Source: 66-474 sp035281745
GTDB taxonomy: Bacteria; Pseudomonadota; Gammaproteobacteria; Xanthomonadales; Rhodanobacteraceae
DNA: 64,000 nucleotides
Direction: 5' to 3'
Assembly: GCA_035281745.1 (NCBI GenBank)
Contig: DATEDI010000014.1
Location: forward strand, 124,001 to 188,000
In this document: piece after piece, positions 47,991 through 55,049 of the stretch
Layout of the letters: every line of letters starts with the position of its first letter
Position numbering within the stretch: the stretch's first letter is position 1
Translations under genes and position numbers: made by a program
Notes under the pieces: generated by a model
The model's input: the letters and a program-made list of their open reading frames with translations, nothing else
The model's database searches: none
Told to the model about the DNA's origin: nothing

Positions 47991-49036
47991 TGAAACCGGA
48001 AGCACCGCGCGCACTGCAGGCTTCGGCAGCGCCCCCGGATGCGCTGGGACGTGTGTTGGCGGACCTGCGCATTTCGGTGATCGACCGCTGCAACTTCCGC
48101 TGTCCGTATTGCATGCCGGACGAGGCGTATCCGGCCAGTCATGCGTTCCTGCGCGCCCGCGAGCGGCTGGACTTCGATGAAATCGAACGCCTCGCCCGTG
48201 CGTTCGTGTCGCTGGGCGTGCGCAAACTGCGACTGACCGGCGGCGAGCCGCTGTTGCGGCGCGACTTGCCCGTGCTGGTCGCGCGCCTCGCCGCTATCGA
48301 GGGTGTCGAGGATCTGGCCCTCACCACCAACGGCGCGTTGTTGCCGCGTTATGCGGTTCCCTTGCGCGATGCGGGCCTGCGGCGGCTCACCCTCAGCATG
48401 GACAGTGCCGACGCCGAGGTATTCCGACGCATGTCGGGCGGCCGCGGCGAACTGGCACAGATCGAAGCCGCCATCGCCGCGGCGGAAGCGGCGGGCTTCG
48501 TGCGGCTGAAGATCAATTGCGTGGTGATGCGCGGCGTCAACGATGACGGTGTGCTGGATCTGGTCGCGCGTTTTCGCGGCACCGGGCACGCGCTGCGCTT
48601 CATCGAATACATGGACGTCGGGACGGTCAATGGCTGGCGCGGCGATCGGGTGGTGCCGGGTGCCGAACTCGCGCGACGCATCGGTGCGCGCTGGCCCCTG
48701 GAGCCGCTGCCACGCGACGCGGCTTCCACCGCGCGGCGCTGGCGTTTCCGCGACGGCGCCGGCGAGGTGGGTTTCATCAATTCGGTCACCGAGCCGTTCT
48801 GCGGCGGTTGCACGCGCGCGCGGCTGTCGGCCGACGGCAAGCTGTACACCTGCCTGTTCGCCCGCGCCGGCCACAATCTGCGTGCGCTGTTGCGCGCCGG
48901 TGAATCGGACGCGGCGCTGCGCGCGACCGTCGCCGGCATCTGGAGCCATCGCGGCGACCGCTACAGTGAACGTCGCGCGGAACTGCGCGCGGCGGGCGTG
49001 CTGGAGCACGTGGAAATGTTCGCGATCGGAGGGTGA
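47990..49036 (+). CDS. moaA: GTP 3',8-cyclase (molybdenum cofactor biosynthesis protein A)
   Basis: The 348-residue radical-SAM enzyme converts GTP to 3',8-cyclo-GTP. The N-terminal 4Fe-4S motif is CNFRCPYC (Cys34, 38, 41) in ISVIDRCNFRCPYCMP; KLRLTGGEPLLRRD is the SAM/GGE motif; the C-terminal second cluster is in EPFCGGCTRARLSADGKLYTC. The classical C-terminal GG appears as IGG. ATG 47990 overlaps the stop of the MBL gene by one base. moaC, moaD and moaE follow. Confidence 0.96.
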   Translation: MKPEAPRALQASAAPPDALGRVLADLRISVIDRCNFRCPYCMPDEAYPASHAFLRARERLDFDEIERLARAFVSLGVRKLRLTGGEPLLRRDLPVLVARLAAIEGVEDLALTTNGALLPRYAVPLRDAGLRRLTLSMDSADAEVFRRMSGGRGELAQIEAAIAAAEAAGFVRLKINCVVMRGVNDDGVLDLVARFRGTGHALRFIEYMDVGTVNGWRGDRVVPGAELARRIGARWPLEPLPRDAASTARRWRFRDGAGEVGFINSVTEPFCGGCTRARLSADGKLYTCLFARAGHNLRALLRAGESDAALRATVAGIWSHRGDRYSERRAELRAAGVLEHVEMFAIGG

Positions 49037-49052
49037 GGGTGCGCGTTTAGCC

Positions 49053-49130
49053 GATGCCAGTGGCATCGGTTGCGCGCCCGAACGACCGGACATGGATGTC
49101 CGGGCGGGCGCCACGCACCATGGACGGTTT
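49053..49130. repeat. Dispersed palindromic element, family B (between moaA and moaC)
   Basis: Contains GATGCCAGTGGCATC, then GGACATGGATGTCC, then GGGCGCC and GCACCATGGACGGTT. A reverse-oriented relative lies at 50605-50681 between the two SRP RNA copies, with the same order of blocks. The element fills most of the 114-bp gap before moaC; only AGGAG for moaC follows it. Confidence 0.65.
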
Positions 49131-49150
49131 GTACAGGAGTGAATTTGGCA

Positions 49151-49666
49151 ATGAGCCGCACGAAACTCTCCCATCTCGACGCATCCAATCGCCCGCGCAT
49201 GGTGGATGTCGGCGCGAAAACCGCCACCGCGCGGAGCGCGGTTGCCGAGGCCGTGGTGCGCTTTCCAAAAGGCGTCGCGGATGTCTTGCGCGATGGCGGG
49301 ATGCGCAGCAAGAAGGGGCCGGTGATCGATACCGCGATCGTGGCCGGCACCATGGCCGCAAAACGCACGCACGAATTGATTCCGTTCTGCCATCCGCTGG
49401 CGATCGAACGTTGCAGGATTGAAGCGGATTTCGTGTCGGACACCGAACTCGCCATCCGTTGCGAAGTCGCGATCACGCACAAGACCGGCGTCGAAATGGA
49501 AGCGCTGACGGGCGCCAGCGTCGCGGCCCTCACGATCTACGACATGTGCAAGGCGCTGTCGCATGAAATCTTGATAGAACGTGTGCGGTTGCTGGAGAAA
49601 TCCGGCGGCAAGCGCGAAGTGAGGGCGGGGAAAGCCGCGCCGCGCAAGCGGTCGAGGGCGCGATGA
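49151..49666 (+). CDS. moaC: Cyclic pyranopterin monophosphate synthase
   Basis: A 171-residue protein that converts 3',8-cyclo-GTP to cPMP. LSHLDASNRPRMVDVGAKTATARSAVAEA at the start, THELIPFCHPLAIERC and HKTGVEMEALTGASVAALTIYDMCKA are diagnostic, including the catalytic Asp/His region. The C-terminus is basic. AGGAG sits upstream of ATG 49151. The stop overlaps moaD by 4 bp. Confidence 0.96.
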   Translation: MSRTKLSHLDASNRPRMVDVGAKTATARSAVAEAVVRFPKGVADVLRDGGMRSKKGPVIDTAIVAGTMAAKRTHELIPFCHPLAIERCRIEADFVSDTELAIRCEVAITHKTGVEMEALTGASVAALTIYDMCKALSHEILIERVRLLEKSGGKREVRAGKAAPRKRSRAR

Positions 49667-49902
49667 GTTACCGGCTGCTGTACTTCGCTTCGTTGTGCGA
49701 CGCCGCCGGCCGCGCCGAGGAACAAGTCGCAAGCGACGCCGGCAACGTTCGCGCACTGTACGCGGAACTGGCGGCGCGGCATGGGTTCACATTCACGCCG
49801 GACCGCCTGCGCGTGGCGGTCAATGGCGCCTTCACCGATTGGAACCACCGGCTCGTCGACAATGATGAAGTCGTGTTCGTGCCACCAGTGAGCGGAGGCT
49901 GA
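49663..49902 (+). CDS. moaD: Molybdopterin synthase sulfur-carrier subunit
   Basis: A 79-residue ubiquitin-like protein ending VPPVSGG. The C-terminal Gly-Gly is the site that MoeB adenylates and that receives sulfur. LYFASLCDAAG at the start is a typical MoaD beta strand. It overlaps moaC (ATGA) and is followed one base later by moaE, the catalytic partner. Confidence 0.95.
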   Translation: MSYRLLYFASLCDAAGRAEEQVASDAGNVRALYAELAARHGFTFTPDRLRVAVNGAFTDWNHRLVDNDEVVFVPPVSGG

Positions 49903-49903
49903 C

Positions 49904-50326
49904 ATGTTCGCGATCAGCGAGGCGGCCATCGATGTCGCCGGCCTGCAGCACGGACTTGAAGCGGATGGAGCGGGCGCGGTCGTGTGTTTCGAAGGGCGCG
50001 TGCGCAACTACAACGAAGGGCGGGCAGTGAATGGGCTTTCGTACCAAGCCTACATCGAGTTGGCGGAGGCCGAGGGGCGCCGGATCGTCGAGGAAGCGCG
50101 CGGCCGGTTCGCGGTCGAACGCATCTCATGCATCCACCGTGTCGGCGATCTCGCGCTGGGTGATGTCGCGGTGTGGGCGGGCGTGTCGGCGGGTCACCGA
50201 GCGGCGGCGTTCGAGGCATGCCGCTATGTGATCGACGAGGTCAAGGCGCGCGTGCCAATCTGGAAGCGCGAGCACTACGTCGAGGGCGATTCCGAGTGGC
50301 TGCACCCGGAATCCGCACCGAAATGA
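49904..50326 (+). CDS. moaE: Molybdopterin synthase catalytic subunit
   Basis: A 140-residue protein with GAVVCFEGRVRNYNEGRAVNGLSYQAYIELAE and HRVGDLALGDVAVWAGVSAGHRAAAFEACRYVIDEVKARVPIWKREHY, containing the conserved Lys/Arg residues that bind cPMP, and the WLHP-like end. With MoaD it adds two sulfurs to cPMP. No moaB or mog gene is in this stretch. A tRNA-Ser gene follows after 46 bp. Confidence 0.95.
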   Translation: MFAISEAAIDVAGLQHGLEADGAGAVVCFEGRVRNYNEGRAVNGLSYQAYIELAEAEGRRIVEEARGRFAVERISCIHRVGDLALGDVAVWAGVSAGHRAAAFEACRYVIDEVKARVPIWKREHYVEGDSEWLHPESAPK

Positions 50327-50372
50327 TTGCCTGAAAGCAGCGACGCCGGTACTCTGCTCCGTTCACTTTCTC

Positions 50373-50465
50373 GGAGAGGTGTCCGAGCGGTCGAAGGAGC
50401 ACGCCTGGAAAGTGTGTAAGCGGCTAAACCCCGCTTCAAGGGTTCGAATCCCTTCCTCTCCGCCA
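50373..50465 (+). tRNA. serX: tRNA-Ser, anticodon GGA
   Basis: The acceptor arms GGAGAGG and CCTCTCC pair, with GGTTCGAATCCC as T-arm and CCA encoded. The anticodon stem CACGC/GTGTG encloses CTGGAAA, giving GGA (reads UCC/UCU). A long variable arm confirms class II serine tRNA. Length 93 nt. SRP RNA follows 13 bp downstream, so the two may be co-transcribed. Confidence 0.95.
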
Positions 50466-50478
50466 GTTTCAAGTTCAT

Positions 50479-50588
50479 GGTGGCCCCGTTGGTGCCTCCG
50501 CGACGATAGATCGAAAACCCCGCCAGATCCGGAAGGAAGCAACGGTATCGATTGACTCGTGCGCCGGAGATCCGCTGACGGGGCCGCC
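50479..50588 (+). ncRNA. ffs: Small (4.5S-type) signal recognition particle RNA
   Basis: A hairpin RNA of about 110 nt: 5' GGTGGCCCCGTTGG pairs with the 3' end TGACGGGGCCGCC. The domain IV motif AGATCCGGAAGGAAGCAAC, including the tetraloop and asymmetric-loop bases recognised by Ffh, is intact. The RNA binds Ffh to target membrane proteins co-translationally. It lies between tRNA-Ser(GGA) and dnaX, the usual position in this order. A promoter is not resolved; the tRNA promoter may serve both. Confidence 0.92.
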
Positions 50589-50604
50589 GCCATTCCGGGC
50601 GAGC

Positions 50605-50681
50605 AACCATCCATGGTGCTGGGCGCCGGTGCGGCCATCCATGGCCGCCCGTTCTAAGCGGCACGCGATGCCACCGGCATC
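50605..50681. repeat. Dispersed palindromic element, family B (reverse copy)
   Basis: Reads AACCATCCATGGTGC, GGCGCC, GCGGCCATCCATGGCCGC, GATGCCACCGGCATC: the reverse complement order of the element at 49053-49130. It occupies the space between the two SRP RNA copies (50599-50708) and may have taken part in the duplication. Confidence 0.65.
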
Positions 50682-50708
50682 ACGTAAACGCCGCTTCTCA
50701 CCCCCCGA

Positions 50709-50806
50709 CGACGATAGATCGAAAACCCCGCCAGATCCGGAAGGAAGCAACGGTATCGATTGACTCGTGCGCCGGAGATCCGCTGACGGGGCCGCCGCCA
50801 TTCCGG
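50709..50806 (+). pseudogene. Truncated second copy of SRP RNA (98-bp exact duplicate)
   Basis: Positions 50709-50806 are identical to 50501-50598, covering domain IV and the full 3' half with 10 bp of flank. The 5' strand of the helix (50479-50500 in copy 1) is absent, replaced by GTAAACGCCGCTTCTCA-like DNA that does not pair. Without the long stem the copy probably is not functional. It lies 56 bp before the dnaX start, so it may form part of the dnaX leader. Confidence 0.8.
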
Positions 50807-50862
50807 CCTTGGTCTCGCTGCCCCGACTTGGCACAATGGGTAACCGCCCACAGATCGTGCCC

Positions 50863-52509
50863 ATGACTTATCAGGTCCTCGCCCGCAAATGGCGCCCGAA
50901 GCAGTTCGGTGAACTGGTCGGGCAGGAACATGTCGTCAAGGCGCTGACCCACGCGCTGGATTCCGGACGCGTGCACCACGCGTATCTGTTCACCGGCACG
51001 CGCGGCGTCGGCAAGACCACCATCGCGCGCATCTTCGCCAAGTCGCTCAATTGCGAGCGTGGCATGTCGGCGCATCCGTGTGGCGAATGCGCGATCTGCA
51101 AGGCGGTCGATGCCGGCCGTTTCGTGGACCTGATCGAAATCGACGCGGCCAGCAACACCGGTGTGGACGACGTCCGCGAGGTGATCGAGAACGCGCAGTA
51201 CGCGCCCGCGCAGGGGCGCTACAAGGTGTATCTGGTGGACGAGGTGCACATGCTCTCCAAGAGCGCCTTCAACGCCTTGTTGAAGACGCTGGAAGAGCCG
51301 CCCGAGCACGTGAAGTTCCTGCTCGCCACCACCGATCCGCAAAAGCTGCCGGTGACGGTGCTGTCGCGTTGCCTGAAGTTCGGCTTGAAGCGCTTGCTGC
51401 CGGAGCAGATCGCCGGGCAGATGCGGATGATCCTGGGCCGGGAAAGCGTCGGCTTCGACGATGGCGCGATCGAAGCGCTCGCGCGTGGCGCGGATGGTTC
51501 GCTGCGCGACGGCTTGTCGTTGCTCGATCAGGCCATTGCACATGGCGGCGGCGCGCTGCGCACGGACGACGTGCGCGCGATGCTGGGCACGATCGCCGAC
51601 AACGACGTGGGCGCATTGTTGCGCGCGTTGGCCGACGGCGACGGCAAGGCGTTGATGGACGAGGCCGATCGCGTCGCTGGTTTGTCCCCCGATTTCGCGG
51701 TGGTGCTGGAACAACTCGCGACCGCGCTGCATCGTATCCAGTTGCGGCAACTGGTGCCGGGTTTTGCGGGCGACGAAGCCGAACGCGAAGTGCTCGACGT
51801 GCTCGCGATGGAAGTCGACCCCGAGGACGTGCAGGTTTGGTACCAATTTGCGTTGCAGGGGCGCCGCGATCTGCCTCTGGCGCCGGACGTCCGCTCCGGA
51901 TTCGAAATGACCTTGTTGCGGATGCTGGCGTTTCGCGGGGGCGGATCCGGTGAGGCAGGCGAAGAGCGCAAGACGTCGGCCCGCGAACGTACACCAACCG
52001 TGCGCTCCGAAGTTGCAGTATCGAAGCCGCCTGCGCCATCACCCATCATGCGGCACAGTCACGGTGTCACCGATGCGCCCGATCAACCCGCTCCGCCAGA
52101 AGCGCAGGCGCCGCGCATCGAGGGCCTGGCCGATTGGGAAGCCTGGATCCGGCGGGCCGGGCTGGGCGGTCCGGTCGGGTTGCTCGCTCAGCACGCGGTG
52201 CCGAAATCGTTCGAGGGCGACGTGCTGATGCTGGCCCTGAAACCAGAGCACATGATTTTTTGCAGCGACGCGTTGTGCAAGCAGCTTCAGGACAAGCTGG
52301 GCGAGGCGATCGACCGCAGTCTGCGCGTGCGCATCGTGCACGAAGCGGTGGCCGAAACGCCGGCCACGCGTGCAGCCAAGGCGCGTTCCGACGAACAGGC
52401 CGCGGCCGAGCGTGCACTGGCGGATGATCCATTCGTCCAGGACATGCAGCGTCAGTTCGGCGCGCAAATCATCCCCGAGAGCATTCGACCCGCAGGCAGA
52501 CAGGCATGA
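50863..52509 (+). CDS. dnaX: DNA polymerase III tau subunit (gamma/tau)
   Basis: The 548-residue clamp-loader subunit starts at ATG 50863 (MTYQVLARKWRPKQF). Walker A is GTRGVGKTT near residue 45, the zinc-binding cysteines are in the region CERGMSAHPCGECAIC, Walker B VDEVHMLSKSAFNALLKTLEEPP, and the sensor I TTDPQKLPVT and arginine-finger SRC region follow. The C-terminal tau part (after about 400) is Pro-rich then conserved to the end (QRQFGAQIIPESIRP). I see no A-rich slippery heptamer of the E. coli type, so production of a separate gamma is uncertain. ybaB overlaps the stop by 4 bp. Confidence 0.96.
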   Translation: MTYQVLARKWRPKQFGELVGQEHVVKALTHALDSGRVHHAYLFTGTRGVGKTTIARIFAKSLNCERGMSAHPCGECAICKAVDAGRFVDLIEIDAASNTGVDDVREVIENAQYAPAQGRYKVYLVDEVHMLSKSAFNALLKTLEEPPEHVKFLLATTDPQKLPVTVLSRCLKFGLKRLLPEQIAGQMRMILGRESVGFDDGAIEALARGADGSLRDGLSLLDQAIAHGGGALRTDDVRAMLGTIADNDVGALLRALADGDGKALMDEADRVAGLSPDFAVVLEQLATALHRIQLRQLVPGFAGDEAEREVLDVLAMEVDPEDVQVWYQFALQGRRDLPLAPDVRSGFEMTLLRMLAFRGGGSGEAGEERKTSARERTPTVRSEVAVSKPPAPSPIMRHSHGVTDAPDQPAPPEAQAPRIEGLADWEAWIRRAGLGGPVGLLAQHAVPKSFEGDVLMLALKPEHMIFCSDALCKQLQDKLGEAIDRSLRVRIVHEAVAETPATRAAKARSDEQAAAERALADDPFVQDMQRQFGAQIIPESIRPAGRQA

Positions 52510-52829
52510 AAGGACAAATCGGACAATTGATGCAGCAGGCTCAGCAGATGCAGGAGAACCTGAAGCGCGCGCAGGAAGAAATTGCGAAACTGGAAGTCAC
52601 CGGCAGCGCCGGTGGCGGCATGGTCGAGGTCACCATGACCGGTCGCCACGAGGTGCGCCGCGTGCGCATCGATCGCAAGCTGATCACGGATGACCCGGAG
52701 ATGGCCGAAGACATGGTGGCGGCAGCCGTCAATGACGCCGTCAACAAGGTCGCCGAAGTCAGCCAGCAGAAACTCGGCAGCGTCAGTTCCGGGATGAATC
52801 TGCCGCCCGGTTTCAAGCTGCCGTTCTGA
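52506..52829 (+). CDS. ybaB: YbaB/EbfC family nucleoid-associated protein
   Basis: A 107-residue protein with the MKGQIGQLMQQAQQMQENLKRAQEEI start and LEVTGSAGGGMVEVTMTGRHEVRRVRID central strand that define the family. Homodimers bind DNA and affect nucleoid structure. It overlaps dnaX (ATGA), the usual dnaX-ybaB-recR order. An inverted-repeat element separates it from recR. Confidence 0.94.
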   Translation: MKGQIGQLMQQAQQMQENLKRAQEEIAKLEVTGSAGGGMVEVTMTGRHEVRRVRIDRKLITDDPEMAEDMVAAAVNDAVNKVAEVSQQKLGSVSSGMNLPPGFKLPF

Positions 52830-52867
52830 ACGAAGGAACGGGGTCAGCGTCACCCCGGTGAGTGGGT

Positions 52868-52930
52868 GTCAGAGTCACTTTTCCAGCCGTTCGTTCGCAA
52901 GTAGCCACGCTTCAGAAAAGTGACTCTGAC
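52868..52930. repeat. Inverted-repeat element between ybaB and recR (family C)
   Basis: GTCAGAGTCACTTTTC (52868-52883) and GAAAAGTGACTCTGAC (52915-52930) are perfect 16-bp inverted repeats with a 31-bp loop. GGGGTCAGCGTCACCCCGG just upstream (52839) is a second partial arm. The arms share the GTCAG core with the element inside pxpC. It interrupts the usual close ybaB-recR spacing (148-bp gap). Confidence 0.75.
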
Positions 52931-52976
52931 CCCCGCTTTCGACCCTGCTTCCCATCCCTCACGAAGTTGCGTGTGC

Positions 52977-53579
52977 ATGCCTTCCGAATCCAATCTTCTT
53001 GCCGAACTGATCGAAGCCCTGCGCTGCCTTCCGGGCGTCGGCGCCAAGAGCGCACAACGCATGGCCTTCCATCTGCTGGAGCGCGACCGCGAAGGTGGTA
53101 CGCGTTTGGCGGCGTCGCTGCAGCAGGCGATGCAGCGGATCGGACACTGCAAGTCGTGCCGCAACTTCAGTGAATCGGATGAATGCGCGATTTGTGCGAG
53201 CGCATCGCGCGATGCCGCACTGCTGTGTGTGGTCGAGACACCCGCCGATCTGCTTGCGATCGAACAAGCCACCGGCTATCGCGGTCGCTACTTCGTGTTG
53301 ATGGGGCGGCTCTCGCCGCTGGACGGGATGGGACCGCATGAACTTGGCGGCGATCTTTTGACGCGCAAACTCGGCCACGGCGAAGTGCGCGAACTGGTGA
53401 TCGCGACCAACCCGACCGTGGAGGGCGAGGCCACCGCGCACTGGCTGGGACAACTCGCCCGCGCGGCCGGCGTGCGCGCCACCCGCCTCGCGCACGGTGT
53501 GCCGCTGGGCGGCGAACTCGAATATGTCGACCGCGGCACGCTCGCGCACGCATTCGGCAGTCGCCTGACCATGGAGTGA
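52977..53579 (+). CDS. recR: Recombination protein RecR
   Basis: The 200-residue protein has an N-terminal helix-hairpin-helix (LIEALRCLPGVGAKSAQRMAFHLLERD), a C4 zinc finger (CKSCRNFSESDECAIC), a Toprim domain (LLCVVETPADLLAIEQATGYRGRYFVLMGRLSPLDGMGP) and a Walker-like C-terminal segment. RecR loads RecA with RecO/RecF at single-strand gaps. ATG 52977 gives the family length; the reading frame is open upstream through the repeat element, so a longer product is not excluded. Confidence 0.95.
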   Translation: MPSESNLLAELIEALRCLPGVGAKSAQRMAFHLLERDREGGTRLAASLQQAMQRIGHCKSCRNFSESDECAICASASRDAALLCVVETPADLLAIEQATGYRGRYFVLMGRLSPLDGMGPHELGGDLLTRKLGHGEVRELVIATNPTVEGEATAHWLGQLARAAGVRATRLAHGVPLGGELEYVDRGTLAHAFGSRLTME

Positions 53580-53582
53580 ACG

Positions 53583-54017
53583 ATGTCGGCACAAGCAGAA
53601 CCCGAGTTGCAACTGCAGATTCCCGCCGTGGAGGAATATCTCGCATTGCGGGTGGCCGCAGGCCTGAGCGCGATGAGCGCTGCGGGTGCGCGTGAAGGAC
53701 TTCGGGCAAGTTGGTGCGCGGTCTGCATCCGCGCCGGTGGTGAATTGATCGGCATGGGGCGCGTGGTCGGCGACGGCGGCCTGTTCCTGTTCGTGGTCGA
53801 CATCGCAGTGACGCCGACCTGGCAGCGGCGCGGTCTGGGCCGGCGCATCATGCAGGCGCTGATGGAGCAGGTGCACACGCGTGCATTTCCCTACACCCAA
53901 GTGGGCCTGATCGCGGACGGTAGCGCGGATCGCCTGTACGAGAAGTTCGGTTTCAGACTGGTCGCGCCCGAATCGCAGGGCATGTCGTTGCGGATAGAGA
54001 AAGGAGAGCGCGCGTGA
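53583..54017 (+). CDS. GNAT-family N-acetyltransferase
   Basis: A 144-residue protein with the acetyl-CoA-binding motif VTPTWQRRGLGRRIMQALMEQV (R/Q-x-x-G-x-G/A, about residues 78-99) and a late YEKFGFRLV segment typical of GNAT enzymes. The substrate is unknown. It begins 3 bp after recR and its stop overlaps the HIT gene by 4 bp (GTGA), so all three appear co-transcribed. Confidence 0.9.
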   Translation: MSAQAEPELQLQIPAVEEYLALRVAAGLSAMSAAGAREGLRASWCAVCIRAGGELIGMGRVVGDGGLFLFVVDIAVTPTWQRRGLGRRIMQALMEQVHTRAFPYTQVGLIADGSADRLYEKFGFRLVAPESQGMSLRIEKGERA

Positions 54018-54361
54018 GCGACACGATTTTCGACAAGATCATCCGCCGCGAGATTCCAGCCGATGTGGTGTACGAAGACGAAGACGTGCTCGCGTTCCGC
54101 GACATCCACCCGCAGGCGCCGGTGCATGCGTTGTTCATCCCCAAACACAAATCGTTGCCGACCTTGAACGACTGCGGCGAAGCCGACGCACCACTACTCG
54201 GCAAGTTGCTGCTGGCGGCGTCCGCATATGCCAAGCGCGAAGGCTTCGCCGAGGATGGCTACCGCTGCGTGCTGAACTGCAACGCCGGTGGCGGACAAAC
54301 CGTGTTCTACCTGCACGTGCATCTGCTGGCGGGCAGGAAAATGCCGGAACGGATGTCCTGA
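54014..54361 (+). CDS. HIT-family nucleotide-binding protein (HinT-like)
   Basis: The 115-residue protein starts at GTG 54014, overlapping the GNAT stop. It has IFDKIIRREIPADVVYEDEDVLAFRDIHPQAPVHALFIPK, the typical N-terminal half of HinT/PKCI proteins, and GGGQTVFYLHVHLLAGRKM near the C-terminus. The HIT motif reads Y-L-H-V-H-L-L: the first His of the triad is Tyr, while the catalytic His and its successor remain. HinT hydrolyses adenosine phosphoramidates. A short inverted-like spacer separates it from the convergent slp gene. Confidence 0.9.
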   Translation: MSDTIFDKIIRREIPADVVYEDEDVLAFRDIHPQAPVHALFIPKHKSLPTLNDCGEADAPLLGKLLLAASAYAKREGFAEDGYRCVLNCNAGGGQTVFYLHVHLLAGRKMPERMS

Positions 54362-54415
54362 GGCGGCGATCCGGCATGAAGACGCCCGCTGGCGCGGGCG
54401 TCCGCGAACACATCG

Positions 54416-55021
54416 TCAGCCTTTCTTCGGCGGCGGTGGGGGTGGCGCGGGGCGCGGCACCACGATCACGCGCGGCGGGAAAAACGCCGGTCCACCCCAA
54501 CCGCAGCCCCAAGGTGACCAGAACGGATCGCAGAACCCGCCCCCCCATGGACCCCACGGTCCGTAAGGGTAGGGTGTCGCCGTGTACACGGGACGCGGTT
54601 TCCACAGGTACACGTTGTTGGCCTCGACCTTGGGATAGGTGTAATCGAACTGGCCGATCTTGTGCTGGACCGTGCCGCCGAGCGTACCCGTCACGGTGAT
54701 CTCGCGACCCTTGGCGAACACTTCCGGATCGTAGAAGCCCTGCTTGCACGCGACGAAGCGGCCTAGGCTGTCCTCGCCGGCCTTCGGCCTTGCCTGCGAA
54801 TCGAGCGGTTCGGCCAGCACGAAGAAACAGGTTTGCTGTTGCTGTGGTTGGGTTTCGACGATTTCGCCGCCCCAGCGCACTTGCGCGGCGTTGGAGGTGC
54901 CGCTGCGGGCGGCATCCAGCGTCACCGGTGCGTAGTTGCCGGCCAGCGGCTGCGGAATGGTGGCGCAGCCGCCCAAAGCCAGCGCGCCGATGATGGAAAG
55001 AAACAAGACGCGACGTGACAT
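54416..55021 (-). CDS. Slp-family outer-membrane lipoprotein
   Basis: A 201-residue lipoprotein (lipobox LALGGC, Cys near 19) with the Slp pattern: IPQPLAGNYAPVTL, VRWGGEIVETQPQ, CFFVLAEPLDSQARP, SLGRFVACKQGFYDPEVFAKGREITVTGTLGG and the repeated VEANNVYLW. Slp is a starvation-induced outer-membrane lipoprotein in E. coli. The last 55 residues are an unusual Pro/Gly/Trp/Tyr-rich tail (PYGPWGPWGGGFCDPFW and a Pro run) of low complexity that goes beyond ordinary Slp. Confidence 0.85.
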   Translation of the reverse strand: MSRRVLFLSIIGALALGGCATIPQPLAGNYAPVTLDAARSGTSNAAQVRWGGEIVETQPQQQQTCFFVLAEPLDSQARPKAGEDSLGRFVACKQGFYDPEVFAKGREITVTGTLGGTVQHKIGQFDYTYPKVEANNVYLWKPRPVYTATPYPYGPWGPWGGGFCDPFWSPWGCGWGGPAFFPPRVIVVPRPAPPPPPPKKG

Positions 55022-55049
55022 GACATGCCTCCGAGATGGACCGCTTCAG

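Noticed and set aside
50709..50806. Functional second SRP RNA gene
   Set aside because: The 5' half of the long stem is absent, so the RNA could not fold as a complete SRP RNA; listed as a truncated copy.
50863..52509. Programmed frameshift in dnaX
   Set aside because: No A-rich slippery heptamer with downstream hairpin was seen by eye; not claimed.
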